NCBI GenBank assembly: GCA_014799475.1
Contig: JAAVHX010000008.1
Coordinates: 82,677-133,711, forward strand
Direction: 5' to 3'
DNA length: 51,035 nucleotides
Origin: Clostridiales bacterium
Lineage (GTDB): Bacteria > Bacillota > Clostridia > Oscillospirales > Oscillospiraceae
Made by a program: the position numbers and the translations under genes. The notes under the pieces are model-generated. The model worked only from the letters and a program-made list of their open reading frames with translations, had not been told where the DNA came from and ran no database searches. Below are positions 43,144 through 50,306 of this stretch, in pieces (position 1 is the first letter of the stretch; every line of letters begins with the position of its first letter).

Positions 43144-44118
43144 TCACTCTTTCTCGCACAGGCTCACGGTGCCGTCCTCGTTTTCGATGAGGTATCCCTG
43201 GGCGGTCAGGTCCGCCTTGATTTCCTCGAACCACTCCACGGTGGACGCTTGAAACACCCCGCTGTGGAGGATTTCCGTCTTGCCGCTGTTTGGCGCAAAG
43301 TCATGCGCAATGAGCCTCGCGGCGTACAGAGGGTCGACGGGGTAGTCCCGGACGATGGCATACAGGGAGGTGGCGGTATTCCGGACCTCTTCGCGGAACA
43401 CGCCGTCTTTGATCATGGGGGATTCGGTGTCCCCAGTCCCATCGGGCCCAGCCCGCCGCTCCATCACCATGAAGCCGCTTTTTTGAAACAGCTCCTCCCG
43501 CAGTTCCAGATACCGCGCCTCCTGGGCGGGGATCACATATTGGTCGGAGAAGCCGGGGCTCTGCCGGTTGAAGAGTATGTCGCTCATCTGGACGATTTCG
43601 CCCATCAGGAACCACTCACCGGTATCGCGGCACCGCTCCATGCAGTACAGGAGGTTGGACTGCCTGTACCAGGCGGTCATCCTGTAATAATCCGCCATGT
43701 ACCGCGCGGACTTCTCCTCCAGCTCCGCGCTGCGGGCCTGCTCTTCCTGCAGCTGTCCATCTAATGTTATCTTGTCCAGCGTGAGGGCCAGGTTCTCTTC
43801 CTCCAGCCGCTGGATGTCCTCCACCAACTCCTGCCGGGTGGCGGCGGTGGTGGAACGGAGATCGCTCAAGGCGGTGTCGTTGTTGCGCTGCTGGACGAAG
43901 TAGGCCAGCAGCAGCATGAGGAACGCCGCGCCGAACAGGATAAGCAGGTAGACGTAGAAGGAGGAGGGCTTGTTCCGCGGGGCTTTGTTTTCTGTTTCAC
44001 GTGAAACGCGTCGGGACAAGCTGCGCTCAACCGCTTCGCTGTCCCTCCTTTTCTCACCGAAACCGTCTGACGGCTGGGTTTCGGCGGGGGCCCCGGGATT
44101 GTCGTTTTTCCTGCTCAT
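43144..44118 (-). CDS. Membrane-anchored coiled-coil protein with repeat-derived N-terminus
   Basis: A 324-aa protein starting at the ATG at 44118, whose ATGA overlaps the parB stop. Residues ~8-42 are encoded by a parS-linked repeat; the parS site itself encodes V-S-R-E-T (38-42). A transmembrane helix (about 53-75) and a coiled coil (RQELVEDIQRLEEENLALTLDKITLDGQLQEEQARSAELEEK) follow, then a globular domain paralogous to that of the next gene. Function unknown. Its coupling to parB and the coiled-coil membrane architecture suggest a link between the origin region and the envelope, but that is inference. Confidence 0.75.
   Translation of the reverse strand: MSRKNDNPGAPAETQPSDGFGEKRRDSEAVERSLSRRVSRETENKAPRNKPSSFYVYLLILFGAAFLMLLLAYFVQQRNNDTALSDLRSTTAATRQELVEDIQRLEEENLALTLDKITLDGQLQEEQARSAELEEKSARYMADYYRMTAWYRQSNLLYCMERCRDTGEWFLMGEIVQMSDILFNRQSPGFSDQYVIPAQEARYLELREELFQKSGFMVMERRAGPDGTGDTESPMIKDGVFREEVRNTATSLYAIVRDYPVDPLYAARLIAHDFAPNSGKTEILHSGVFQASTVEWFEEIKADLTAQGYLIENEDGTVSLCEKE
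43993..44008. promoter_or_regulatory. parS site 2, inside a coding sequence
   Basis: TGTTTCACGTGAAACG, 15 of 16 matches to parS. It lies within the 5' part of the coiled-coil gene and is the left edge of repeat copy R6 (43993-44096). Confidence 0.9.
43993..44096. repeat. parS-linked repeat family, copy R6 (in frame in a CDS)
   Basis: parS, then CGTCGGGACAAGCTGC, CCGCTTCGC, CCCTCCTTTTCTCACC, a hairpin ACCGAAACC / GGGTTTCGG and the terminal GGGGGCCCC. It contains no stop codon in the reading frame of the host gene. Confidence 0.75.
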
Positions 44119-45026
44119 CCCTCACCGCCCCCTTCTGCGGCCTGGGGGGCCTTTTCCGCTGGGCGGAGTTTCTCCAGCAGGTCCAGCAGGTCGTTCAGGT
44201 CGTCCACGTTGTAGAACTCCAGCTCCAGCCGCCCCTTCCGCGCGCCGTTGTGGATGGACACCTTCCGGCCCAGACGCTGGGACAGCTCCTTTTCCACCGC
44301 CTGGATATAGATCTGGTGGGGATCGGGAGAATCCTTGGGCGGCAGGGCCTCGGGGGGCAGGAGGGTGAAGTTTTTGGCCCTGGCCTCCGCTTGGCGGACG
44401 CTCCAGCCCTCATCCACGATCTTCTGGGCAAAGGCGGCCTGGGCCTGCTCGCCCTCCACCATCAGCACCGCCCGGCCGTGGCCGGCGGTCAGCTTGCCGT
44501 CGATCATCAGCCCGCGCACGGCGGGGGGCAGGGCGGTGAGCCGCAGGGCGTTGGCGACGGCGGGGCGGGATTTGCCCATCCGCTTTGCCAGCTCCTCCTG
44601 GGTCAGCCCAAAGTCGGTGAGCAGGGAGAGGTAGCCCTCCGCCTCCTCGATGGGGTTCAACCCCTCCCGCTGGAGGTTTTCAATGAGGCCGATCTCCAGC
44701 ACCTTGCGGTCGTCCGCCTCGATGATGACCACCGGGACGTCCTTCCGGCCCGCCAGCTTGGCGGCCCGCCAGCGGCGCTCTCCGGCGATGATCTGGTAAT
44801 AGCCGGTGGACAGCCGCCGCACGGTCAGGGGCTGGATGATGCCGTGCTCTTCGATGGACGCGGCCAGGTCGGCCAGCGCCTCGTCATCGAACCGTTTTCT
44901 GGGCTGGTTCAGCCCGGGTTCCACCTGGGATATGGGCAGCAGGACGGAGCCCGCCTCCTGGCTCTGGAGGGTGGCATCCCCCATCAGGGCGTCCAGCCCC
45001 TTGCCCAAACCTTTGGCTTTGGCCAT
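44115..45026 (-). CDS. parB: Chromosome partitioning protein ParB (Spo0J)
   Basis: 303 aa from the ATG at 45026 (GAGGAG upstream). The N-terminus (KAKGLGKGLDALMGD) is ParA-interacting. The CTPase/ParB-N core has GLNQPRKRFDDEALADLAASI, ERRWRAAKLAG and ENLQREGLNPIEEA. The helix-turn-helix is LTQEELAKRMGKSRPAVANALRL. The C-terminal dimer domain ends VDDLNDLLDLLEKLRP. It binds the parS sites clustered here, spreads as a CTP-dependent clamp and loads condensin. Stop overlaps the start of the next gene. Confidence 0.97.
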   Translation of the reverse strand: MAKAKGLGKGLDALMGDATLQSQEAGSVLLPISQVEPGLNQPRKRFDDEALADLAASIEEHGIIQPLTVRRLSTGYYQIIAGERRWRAAKLAGRKDVPVVIIEADDRKVLEIGLIENLQREGLNPIEEAEGYLSLLTDFGLTQEELAKRMGKSRPAVANALRLTALPPAVRGLMIDGKLTAGHGRAVLMVEGEQAQAAFAQKIVDEGWSVRQAEARAKNFTLLPPEALPPKDSPDPHQIYIQAVEKELSQRLGRKVSIHNGARKGRLELEFYNVDDLNDLLDLLEKLRPAEKAPQAAEGGGEG

Positions 45027-45063
45027 TTGGGTGTCTCCTCTCTTTCTTTTGTAGCGTGGTTTT

Positions 45064-45079
45064 TGTTTCACGTGAAACT
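45064..45079. promoter_or_regulatory. parS site 3, upstream of parB
   Basis: TGTTTCACGTGAAACT, 15 of 16 matches, 38 bases upstream of the parB start; it could also allow autoregulation. Confidence 0.9.
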
Positions 45080-45253
45080 CGTCGAGGCAAGCTCCATATC
45101 CCTCGCTTCCGCCCTTGGCGAAAGCTCGCTCATTTCGCTGCCCTCCTCTCCCCACGCGACGCCCGCGGGGCCCGCCTTATAGGCGGGCTTAGCGCTGAAG
45201 CGCCGCCTTTGTGGCGCTTCGCGGCCTGACGTCTGGGCTCGCGCGGGGGCCCC
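45064..45253. repeat. parS-linked repeat family, copy R2
   Basis: parS, CGTCGAGGCAAGCTCC, CATATCCC, CGCTTCCGCCC, GGCGAAAGCTCGCTC, CCTCCTCTCCCCACGCG, several short hairpins (GGCCCGCC-TTATA-GGCGGGC; GCGCTGAAGCGC; GGCGCTTCGCGGCC) and the terminal GGGGGCCCC. It fills the whole parA-parB interval. Confidence 0.8.
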
Positions 45254-45267
45254 TTTAAGGGGAGTCC

Positions 45268-46035
45268 TTACTTCCTCACAAATGAATTTTTCTGCAAAAA
45301 TTCCTTGGCCAGTAAGTCGTACGCCTCCGCTCCCCGGGACAGGGGGTCGTAGACGGATACGGGCACGCCGTGGCTGGGGGCCTCGGACAGGCGCACGTTC
45401 CGGGGGATCACCGAGGCGTACACCTTGCCGGGGAAGTGGCGTTTGACCTCCTCCGCCACCTGGAGGGACAGGTTCGTCCGCCCGTCGTACATGGTAAGCA
45501 GTACACCCTCCAGCTCCAGGTTGGGGTTCAGCCGCTGTTTGGCCAGCCGGACGGTGTACAGCAGGTCGCTCAAACCTTCCAGGGCGTAGTACTCGCACTG
45601 GACGGGGACCAGCAGGGTATCCGCCGCGCACAGGCCGTCCAGGGTCAGCAGCTCCAGGGAGGGGGGGCAGTCGATGAAAATGAAATCATAGCTGTCCTTG
45701 ACCTCCTCCAGCGCGTCCCGCAGGCGGAACTCCCGGCGGTCCAGGCCGATCAGCTCCACGGTGGCGCCGGAAAGGGCCTTGTTGGCGGGGGCCACGTCCG
45801 CCCATTTGGTGGGCACGATGGCGCGGCTCATGGGCGCCATGTCCAAGATCACGTTGTACACGCTGGGGGAGCGGGTCTTGTCCAGGCCAAGGCCGGAGGT
45901 GGCGTTGCCCTGGGGGTCGAAATCGCACACCAGCACCTTGGCCCCTTGGGCGGTGAGCGCGGCGGCCAAATTGACACAGGACGTGGTCTTGCCCACGCCG
46001 CCCTTTTGGTTGACGATGGCGATGGATTTGCCCAT
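45268..46035 (-). CDS. parA: Chromosome partitioning ATPase ParA (Soj)
   Basis: 255 aa from the ATG at 46035 (AAAGGGGCG upstream). The deviant Walker A is QKGGVGKTTSCVNLAAAL, followed by the switch DFDPQGNATSGLG and Walker B YDFIFIDCPPSLELLTLDGL. The C-terminus carries SVIPRNVRLSEAPSHG, with the Arg residues typical of Soj. It works with ParB to separate origins and tunes DnaA in Bacillus. Separated from parB by repeat R2. Confidence 0.97.
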   Translation of the reverse strand: MGKSIAIVNQKGGVGKTTSCVNLAAALTAQGAKVLVCDFDPQGNATSGLGLDKTRSPSVYNVILDMAPMSRAIVPTKWADVAPANKALSGATVELIGLDRREFRLRDALEEVKDSYDFIFIDCPPSLELLTLDGLCAADTLLVPVQCEYYALEGLSDLLYTVRLAKQRLNPNLELEGVLLTMYDGRTNLSLQVAEEVKRHFPGKVYASVIPRNVRLSEAPSHGVPVSVYDPLSRGAEAYDLLAKEFLQKNSFVRK

Positions 46036-46174
46036 GGGGAAAGCGCCCCTTTCTCTCTCGTGAATGGGTGCCGCCGGAAGCGCGGGACGCGGTTCGCGGC
46101 GGTAAAATTCATTATATCCTGTTCCGGGCATGATTTCAACTGTTTCCCAAAAATATCGCCCCAAAGAAAGAGAC

Positions 46175-46204
46175 AAAAAAGGCAGGCCAAAGGGCCTGCC
46201 TTTT
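46175..46204. terminator. Bidirectional terminator between noc and parA
   Basis: AAAAGGCAGGCC-AAAG-GGCCTGCCTTTT, a perfect 12-bp stem bordered by A and T runs on both strands, upstream of parA. Confidence 0.85.
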
Positions 46205-46218
46205 GGGAGCAATTTTCC

Positions 46219-46360
46219 GGGGCCCCCGCGCGAGCCCAGCCGCTAAGGCGGCGGGTCGCGTGGGGAGAGGAGGTGCAGCGGAATGAGTGAGCCCAGCCGC
46301 TGACGGTTTGCGGCAGGGCGGGGGATATGGAGCTTGCACCGACGTGTTTCACGTGAAACA
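46219..46360. repeat. parS-linked repeat family, copy R3 (inverted)
   Basis: Runs GGGGCCCCCG, then CGCGAGCCCAGCCG-CTAA-GGCGGCGGGTCGCG, GGGGAGAGGAGG, ..GATATGGAGCTTGC, and ends in a perfect parS at 46345-46360. Opposite orientation to R2 and R6. Confidence 0.8.
46345..46360. promoter_or_regulatory. parS site 4 (perfect)
   Basis: TGTTTCACGTGAAACA, 16 of 16, at the edge of repeat R3. Confidence 0.93.
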
Positions 46361-46414
46361 TCCTGCCCCGCCGATTCAGGCGCGGTTCGTGGACGGCAGG
46401 AATTTTCAGTAACT

Positions 46415-46635
46415 GCATATGGGCGGCAGCACAAATAGGGAGAAATCCATGCGAAAGCACCACGCGCCGGAAGGGTCACCGCTTTTTCACAAACGGCGAG
46501 TCCTTCGTTCCCCAGGGGGTTCTCAGGGGGAAGCCCCGCCTGTGAGCGAGGGAGCGCCCCTGGCTCCCGAAGTCGAACCGGCGGGATGCCCCCTGAGTGT
46601 GTCTTTGCCTACTTTCTGCACAAGCAGAAAGTAGG
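46415..46635. repeat. Composite interspersed repeat, copy B
   Basis: Same order of blocks as 25455-25786: head GGCGGCAGCACAAATAGGG, middle GCGCCGGAAGGG ... CCTTCGTTC ... GGGGGTTCTCAGGGGG, then CGAACCGG, and an AT-rich hairpin tail at 46608-46635. The nested palindrome of copy A is absent or replaced. No gene in 46361-46697. Confidence 0.65.
46608..46635. repeat. AT-rich hairpin family member 4
   Basis: CCTACTTTCTGC-ACAA-GCAGAAAGTAGG, a perfect 12-bp stem downstream of noc. Confidence 0.8.
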
Positions 46636-46697
46636 GCGTTGGCCCCGGCGGGGACCGTCCAGTGCCGGCCGAGCCAACGGCGAGACCGCCGAAGGTC

Positions 46698-47489
46698 TTA
46701 TTTTGGAATATGGATGGTCAGCGTGATCTCGCTGTCCGTCTCCTCCCGGCCGCACCGGGCGTCCACCCCGGCGGACTGCATCACCGCCAAGCTTTTCTTC
46801 ACCGTATTGAGGAACAACCGCACGTCCCGGAAGCGGTAGACCGGCGCGGCCCTGCGGGGGGCCGCCTCCCGGCGGCACAGGCGGTCGATGTACGCCTCGG
46901 TCTGGGCCACGTTGAGATGATTTTTTAAAATGTGCTCCAGGGCCGAGCGCTGGAGGGACTCGCTGTCCAGCCGCAGCAGGGCCCGGGCGTGGCGCTCGGT
47001 GAGGTGGTTGGAGCGCAGGCCGTCGATCACGTCCTCGGGCAGCTTCAGCAGCCGCAGCTTGTTGGCCACGGCGGACTGGCTCTTGCCCACCCGCCGGGCG
47101 GCCTCCTCCTGGGAGAGGTGGTGCCGGTCGATGAGCTGGCGCAGGGCGGCGGCCTCCTCCCAGACGGTGAGGTCCTGCCGCTGGAGGTTTTCCACCAGGG
47201 CCAGCAGGGCGGAGGCGTCGTCGTCCGCCTCCGTGGGAAGGCAGGGCACCCGGGGCAGGCCCGCCAGCTCCGCCGCCCGCAGCCTGCGCTCTCCGGCGAT
47301 CAGCTCCCAGCCCTCCGGCGTGCGGCGGACGGAGAGGGGCTGGAGCACCCCCACCTGGGAGATGGACAGGGCCAGCTCTTCCAGCTCGTCCGGGCTGAAC
47401 TCCCGCCGGGGCTGGCGTGGATTGGGACGGATGCTGCCGATGGGCAGCTCCAGCACCTGCCGCCGGTCTGTTTTGGAAAAGAGGGACAT
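46698..47489 (-). CDS. noc: Nucleoid occlusion protein Noc (ParB family)
   Basis: 263 aa from the ATG at 47489 (AGGGAGG upstream). ParB-type CTPase core (IRPNPRQPRREFSPDELEELALSI, GERRLRAAELAG, ENLQRQDLTVWEEA) and helix-turn-helix (LSQEEAARRVGKSQSAVANKLRLLKLPEDV). The C-terminus (FRDVRLFLNTVKKSLAVMQSAGV ... ITLTIHIPK) aligns with the end of Bacillus Noc rather than Spo0J. The N-terminus (MSLFSKTDRRQ) is shorter than the membrane-targeting helix of Bacillus Noc. It should block division over the nucleoid. The Noc-binding consensus was not found here. Confidence 0.88.
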   Translation of the reverse strand: MSLFSKTDRRQVLELPIGSIRPNPRQPRREFSPDELEELALSISQVGVLQPLSVRRTPEGWELIAGERRLRAAELAGLPRVPCLPTEADDDASALLALVENLQRQDLTVWEEAAALRQLIDRHHLSQEEAARRVGKSQSAVANKLRLLKLPEDVIDGLRSNHLTERHARALLRLDSESLQRSALEHILKNHLNVAQTEAYIDRLCRREAAPRRAAPVYRFRDVRLFLNTVKKSLAVMQSAGVDARCGREETDSEITLTIHIPK

Positions 47490-47555
47490 AAAAACGCCTC
47501 CCTGCTGTGATATGGACAAGCATACCACAAGGCGGGAGGCGAATTCCATCGAAGA

Positions 47556-47689
47556 GGGGCCCCCGCGCGAGCCCAGCCGCTAAGGCGGCGGGTCGCGTGG
47601 GGAAAGGAGGAGCGGCGGAATGAACGAGCTTTCGCCAAGGGCGGAAGCGAGAGATATGAAGCTTGCGACGACGCGTTTCACGTGAAACA
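47556..47689. repeat. parS-linked repeat family, copy R4 (inverted)
   Basis: GGGGCCCCCG, CGCGAGCCCAGCCG-CTAA-GGCGGCGGGTCGCG, GGGGAAAGGAGGAGCGGCGG, GAGCTTTCGCC, GGGCGGAAGCGAGAGATATG, AAGCTTGC, ending at parS 47674-47689. Its first 45 bases are nearly identical to R3. Confidence 0.8.
47674..47689. promoter_or_regulatory. parS site 5
   Basis: CGTTTCACGTGAAACA, 15 of 16 matches, upstream of noc, at the edge of repeat R4. Confidence 0.88.
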
Positions 47690-47900
47690 ATGGGGCGCAC
47701 GGTTGGCACACGCTTCTTTGTCACGCTCGGATTGGCCGCGCCGCCGGGTCGCTTTCCCTCCGACTCGGGCTGGTCTGCGGGCCGCTTTGCGGCCCTGCGC
47801 TCGCCCTCGCCGTTAGGCGGCTTTGCCGCCCCAGGCCTAAGCGGGCCTATGGCCCGCCCACGGCTTCGGTCCAAGCTCCCCTGCGCGGCTATCCTCACGT
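47690..47900. repeat. GC-rich multi-palindrome tract
   Basis: No gene. Successive hairpins: GGGCCGC-TTT-GCGGCCC, GGCGGC-TTT-GCCGCC, GCGGGCC-TAT-GGCCCGC. The style resembles the tract 21998-22045 next to dnaN and the interior of R2. Confidence 0.6.
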
Positions 47901-48752
47901 TCATGCCCGCATAAACCCCTTGCCAAAGATCTCGCTGGAGTTGGTCACCAGGATGAACGCGTGGGGATCGACGGACTTCAGATACACCCGCAGGGCCACC
48001 GCCTGGGAGCGGGACAGGGCGGTGAGGATCACCCACTTGGGCTCGTGGGTGTAAGCGCCCTCCGCCTGCCAGTAGGTGGCGGAGCGGTGGAGGGTGTGGG
48101 TGATGAAATCGCACACCTCCTGGGGACGGGAGGTGACGGCGATGAAGCTCTTGCGCCGGTTCAGCGACTCGATCACCGAGTCCACCACCACCGACTTGAG
48201 CACCAGGCCCAGAACGGAGTACAGCCCCGCCTCGACGTTGACGAAGTACAGGGTGGAGGCGGCAATGAGCACGTCCACGCACAGCAGGGCGTTGCCGATG
48301 TCCATGCTGGAAAACCGCTTGAGGATCATGGCCAGGATGTCGGTGCCGCCGGTGGAGCTCTGCATATTGAACAGGATGGCGGAACCCAGGGAGGGGAGGA
48401 TGACGGCGAAGAACAGCTCCAGCATTTTCTGGCCGGTGAGGGGGGCGGCCAGGGGGAACAGCCACTCAAAGGCGGACAGCATGGCGGAGAACAGCACCGA
48501 GCAGTACACCGTGCGGATGCCGAAGCTCTTGTCCAGGGCCAGGAAGCCCAGCACCAGGAAGGCCAGGTTGATGACGGAGGCGAAGGTGGATGAGCTGACG
48601 GTAGGGATCACGGCGTTGAGGATGACGGCCAGGCCGGTGACGCCGCCGGTGTTGAAGCTGTTGGGAAACTTGAAGAAGTAGACGCCCGCAGCCACCAAGA
48701 AGGTACCCAGGGTGAGCAGGAAATAGTCGCGCACAGTTTCCTTGACGCGCAT
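47901..48752 (-). CDS. YitT-family membrane protein (DUF161/DUF2179)
   Basis: A 283-aa protein with five to six membrane helices (DYFLLTLGTFLVAAGVYFF, TFASVINLAFLVLGFLAL, LELFFAVILPSLGSAILF, ALLCVDVLIAASTLYFV, AGLYSVLGLVLKSVVVDSVIE) and family signatures NTGGVTGLAVIL and SSTGGTDILAMIL. A soluble C-terminal DUF2179 domain follows (KSFIAVTSRPQEVCDFITHTLHRSATYWQAEGAYTHEPKWVI). The transport role is unknown. A strong promoter lies upstream. Confidence 0.9.
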   Translation of the reverse strand: MRVKETVRDYFLLTLGTFLVAAGVYFFKFPNSFNTGGVTGLAVILNAVIPTVSSSTFASVINLAFLVLGFLALDKSFGIRTVYCSVLFSAMLSAFEWLFPLAAPLTGQKMLELFFAVILPSLGSAILFNMQSSTGGTDILAMILKRFSSMDIGNALLCVDVLIAASTLYFVNVEAGLYSVLGLVLKSVVVDSVIESLNRRKSFIAVTSRPQEVCDFITHTLHRSATYWQAEGAYTHEPKWVILTALSRSQAVALRVYLKSVDPHAFILVTNSSEIFGKGFMRA

Positions 48753-48804
48753 CGCAAAAAGACCTCTTTTCGCTCAAAATGAAAGGGGGATTTGACCGAG
48801 CATG

Positions 48805-48833
48805 ATTGTACCAAAAAAGTTTGGAAAGGACAA
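48805..48833 (-). promoter_or_regulatory. Promoter of the yitT-like gene
   Basis: Minus strand TTGTCC (48833-48828), 17-nt spacer, TACAAT (48810-48805), about 50 bases upstream of the start. Confidence 0.7.
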
Positions 48834-48910
48834 TAGGCATTTGGGGGAAAATGGTGGAAAAGAGGCGCGGATTTTGGTAGAATAAAGGCAATAGGAAAGG
48901 GGGACGGATC

Positions 48911-49480
48911 GTGAAAGAACTGGAGGAGCGCATCCGCCGGGACGGTATTGTGGAGGACGGAGACGTGCTGAAGGTGGACAGCTTTTTGAACCACCAGATG
49001 GATGTGGAGCTGTTCCGCGCCATGGGACGGGAGTGGGCGCGGCTGTTCAGCGGGGAGGAGGTCACAAAAATCCTGACCATCGAGGCGTCTGGCATCGGCA
49101 TCGCCTGCGTGGCGGCGCTGGAATTCGGGGTGCCGGTGGTATTCGCCAAAAAGAGCCGCACCAGGAACATCGTCGGGGAGGTGTACCACACGGAGGTACC
49201 ATCCTTCACCCACGGCGGGGTGAGCGATGTGATCGTCTCCAAGCGGTTCCTGCTGCCCGGTGACCACTTACTGCTGATCGATGATTTCCTGGCCAACGGC
49301 GCGGCGCTGGAGGGGCTCATTGACCTGGCGGAGCAGGTCGGGGCCACGGTGGTGGGCGCGGGCATCGCGGTGGAGAAGGCGTTCCAGCCTGGTGGTGAGC
49401 GCGTCCGCGCCAAAGGCGTACGGGTGGAATCCCTGGCCCGGATCCAGTCCATGGGGGCAGGGCGCATTGAATTCTGCTGA
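48911..49480 (+). CDS. xpt: Xanthine phosphoribosyltransferase
   Basis: 189 aa from GTG at 48911, preceded by AAAGGGGGA. Xpt motifs: [51 protein letters not shown] and the PRPP loop [21 protein letters not shown]. It converts xanthine and PRPP to XMP in purine salvage. A -10-like TAGAAT lies near 48879; no purine riboswitch is visible in the short upstream interval. Followed by two hairpins, the second a terminator. Confidence 0.95.
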   Translation: MKELEERIRRDGIVEDGDVLKVDSFLNHQMDVELFRAMGREWARLFSGEEVTKILTIEASGIGIACVAALEFGVPVVFAKKSRTRNIVGEVYHTEVPSFTHGGVSDVIVSKRFLLPGDHLLLIDDFLANGAALEGLIDLAEQVGATVVGAGIAVEKAFQPGGERVRAKGVRVESLARIQSMGAGRIEFC

Positions 49481-49558
49481 TAAAATGGAAAACCGGGGCC
49501 CTGCGCCCGCGTTTCATTCAGTTCCCGCCGCATTGCGGCGGGAATTGTTGTATAAAAA

Positions 49559-49590
49559 GAAAACCGGGGCTTACGCCCCGGTTTTCTTTT
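49559..49590 (+). terminator. Intrinsic terminator after xpt
   Basis: GAAAACCGGGGC-TTAC-GCCCCGGTTTTC and TTTT; a 12-bp perfect stem. A second hairpin CCCGCCGC-ATT-GCGGCGGG precedes it (about 49523-49541). Confidence 0.88.
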
Positions 49591-49690
49591 AGAGGATGGA
49601 GGATAGAATGAAAAAGAAAGGATGTCTCTTGCAAGTATTAAGATACAGGAGAGATGTTGCGAAAGTTTGCGTTAAAGTGTTACAGTTGTG

Positions 49691-50143
49691 TTAAATCTTC
49701 CGCAGATTTTGGAAAAATTCCTCTAACAGCCCCCGGCACTCGGTTTCCAGCAGTCCGCCATATACCCGGGGGCGGTGGTTGAACCGCTCCTCGAACAGAT
49801 TCAGCACCGAGCCGCAGCAGCCGGACTTCTCCTCGCGGGCGCCGTAGCGCACCGTCCCGATCCGGGCGTTGATGATGGCCCCGGCGCACATGGGGCAGGG
49901 CTCCAAGGTGACGTACAGGGTGCAGCCCGTCAGCCGCCAGCTGTCCAGGGCGGCGCAGGCTTCGTTGATCGCCTCCACCTCGGCGTGGGCGGTGGCGCGG
50001 CCTGCCGCCTCTCGGCGGTTGCGTCCCCGGCCGATGATCTCCCCGTCCGGGGACGCCACCACACAGCCCACCGGCACGTCGCCGTCGGGCAGACAGGCGC
50101 GGGCAAGGGAAAGGGCTTCCCGCATATAATCCTCGTGGGTCAT
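49691..50143 (-). CDS. tadA: tRNA-specific adenosine deaminase TadA
   Basis: A 150-aa protein with the CDA-fold zinc site: HAEVEAINEACAALDSWRLTG and LEPCPMCAGAIINARIGTVRYGAREEKSGCCGS. It also has the N-terminal DYMREALSLARACLPDGDVPVGCVV and C-terminal ECRGLLEEFFQNLR segments of TadA. It edits A34 to inosine in tRNA-Arg(ACG) and is normally essential. Several codons separate its ATG from GGAGGTAG upstream. Confidence 0.95.
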   Translation of the reverse strand: MTHEDYMREALSLARACLPDGDVPVGCVVASPDGEIIGRGRNRREAAGRATAHAEVEAINEACAALDSWRLTGCTLYVTLEPCPMCAGAIINARIGTVRYGAREEKSGCCGSVLNLFEERFNHRPRVYGGLLETECRGLLEEFFQNLRKI

Positions 50144-50172
50144 ACGATGCTACCTCCTTTTTGCCTCCGGCG

Positions 50173-50204
50173 GGTTCCTTTTTCTTTGAAAAGAAAAAGG
50201 AACC
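50173..50204. repeat. AT-rich hairpin family member 5
   Basis: GGTTCCTTTTTCTTT-GA-AAAGAAAAAGGAACC, a perfect 15-bp stem between the tadA start and parS site 6. Confidence 0.8.
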
Positions 50205-50230
50205 GAAAAAGAAACTTTAAACTGGGAGCG

Positions 50231-50246
50231 TGTTTCACGTGAAACA
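50231..50246. promoter_or_regulatory. parS site 6 (perfect)
   Basis: TGTTTCACGTGAAACA, 16 of 16. The only parS of the window not attached to a repeat copy. A hairpin (GGGCTCCC..GGGAGTCC) follows. Confidence 0.93.
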
Positions 50247-50306
50247 TTGAAAATGGGCTCCCCTCTCAGGGAGTCCATTTTATCACAGGTCTGCGGAAAA
50301 GGGAAG

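Noticed and set aside
46698-47489. A second Spo0J instead of Noc
   Set aside because: The C-terminal ~45 residues align with Bacillus Noc (NTVKKSL...SGV...LTIHIPK) and differ from the Spo0J dimer domain; the neighbouring gene is already a clear ParB.
46609-48465. 618-aa minus-strand open frame across noc and part of the yitT-like gene
   Set aside because: It spans two real genes and a repeat in another frame, and its Arg/Pro/Gly-rich composition is that of a shadow frame.
48834-48910. Purine riboswitch upstream of xpt
   Set aside because: The interval is too short and no aptamer-like three-way junction or terminator is visible.
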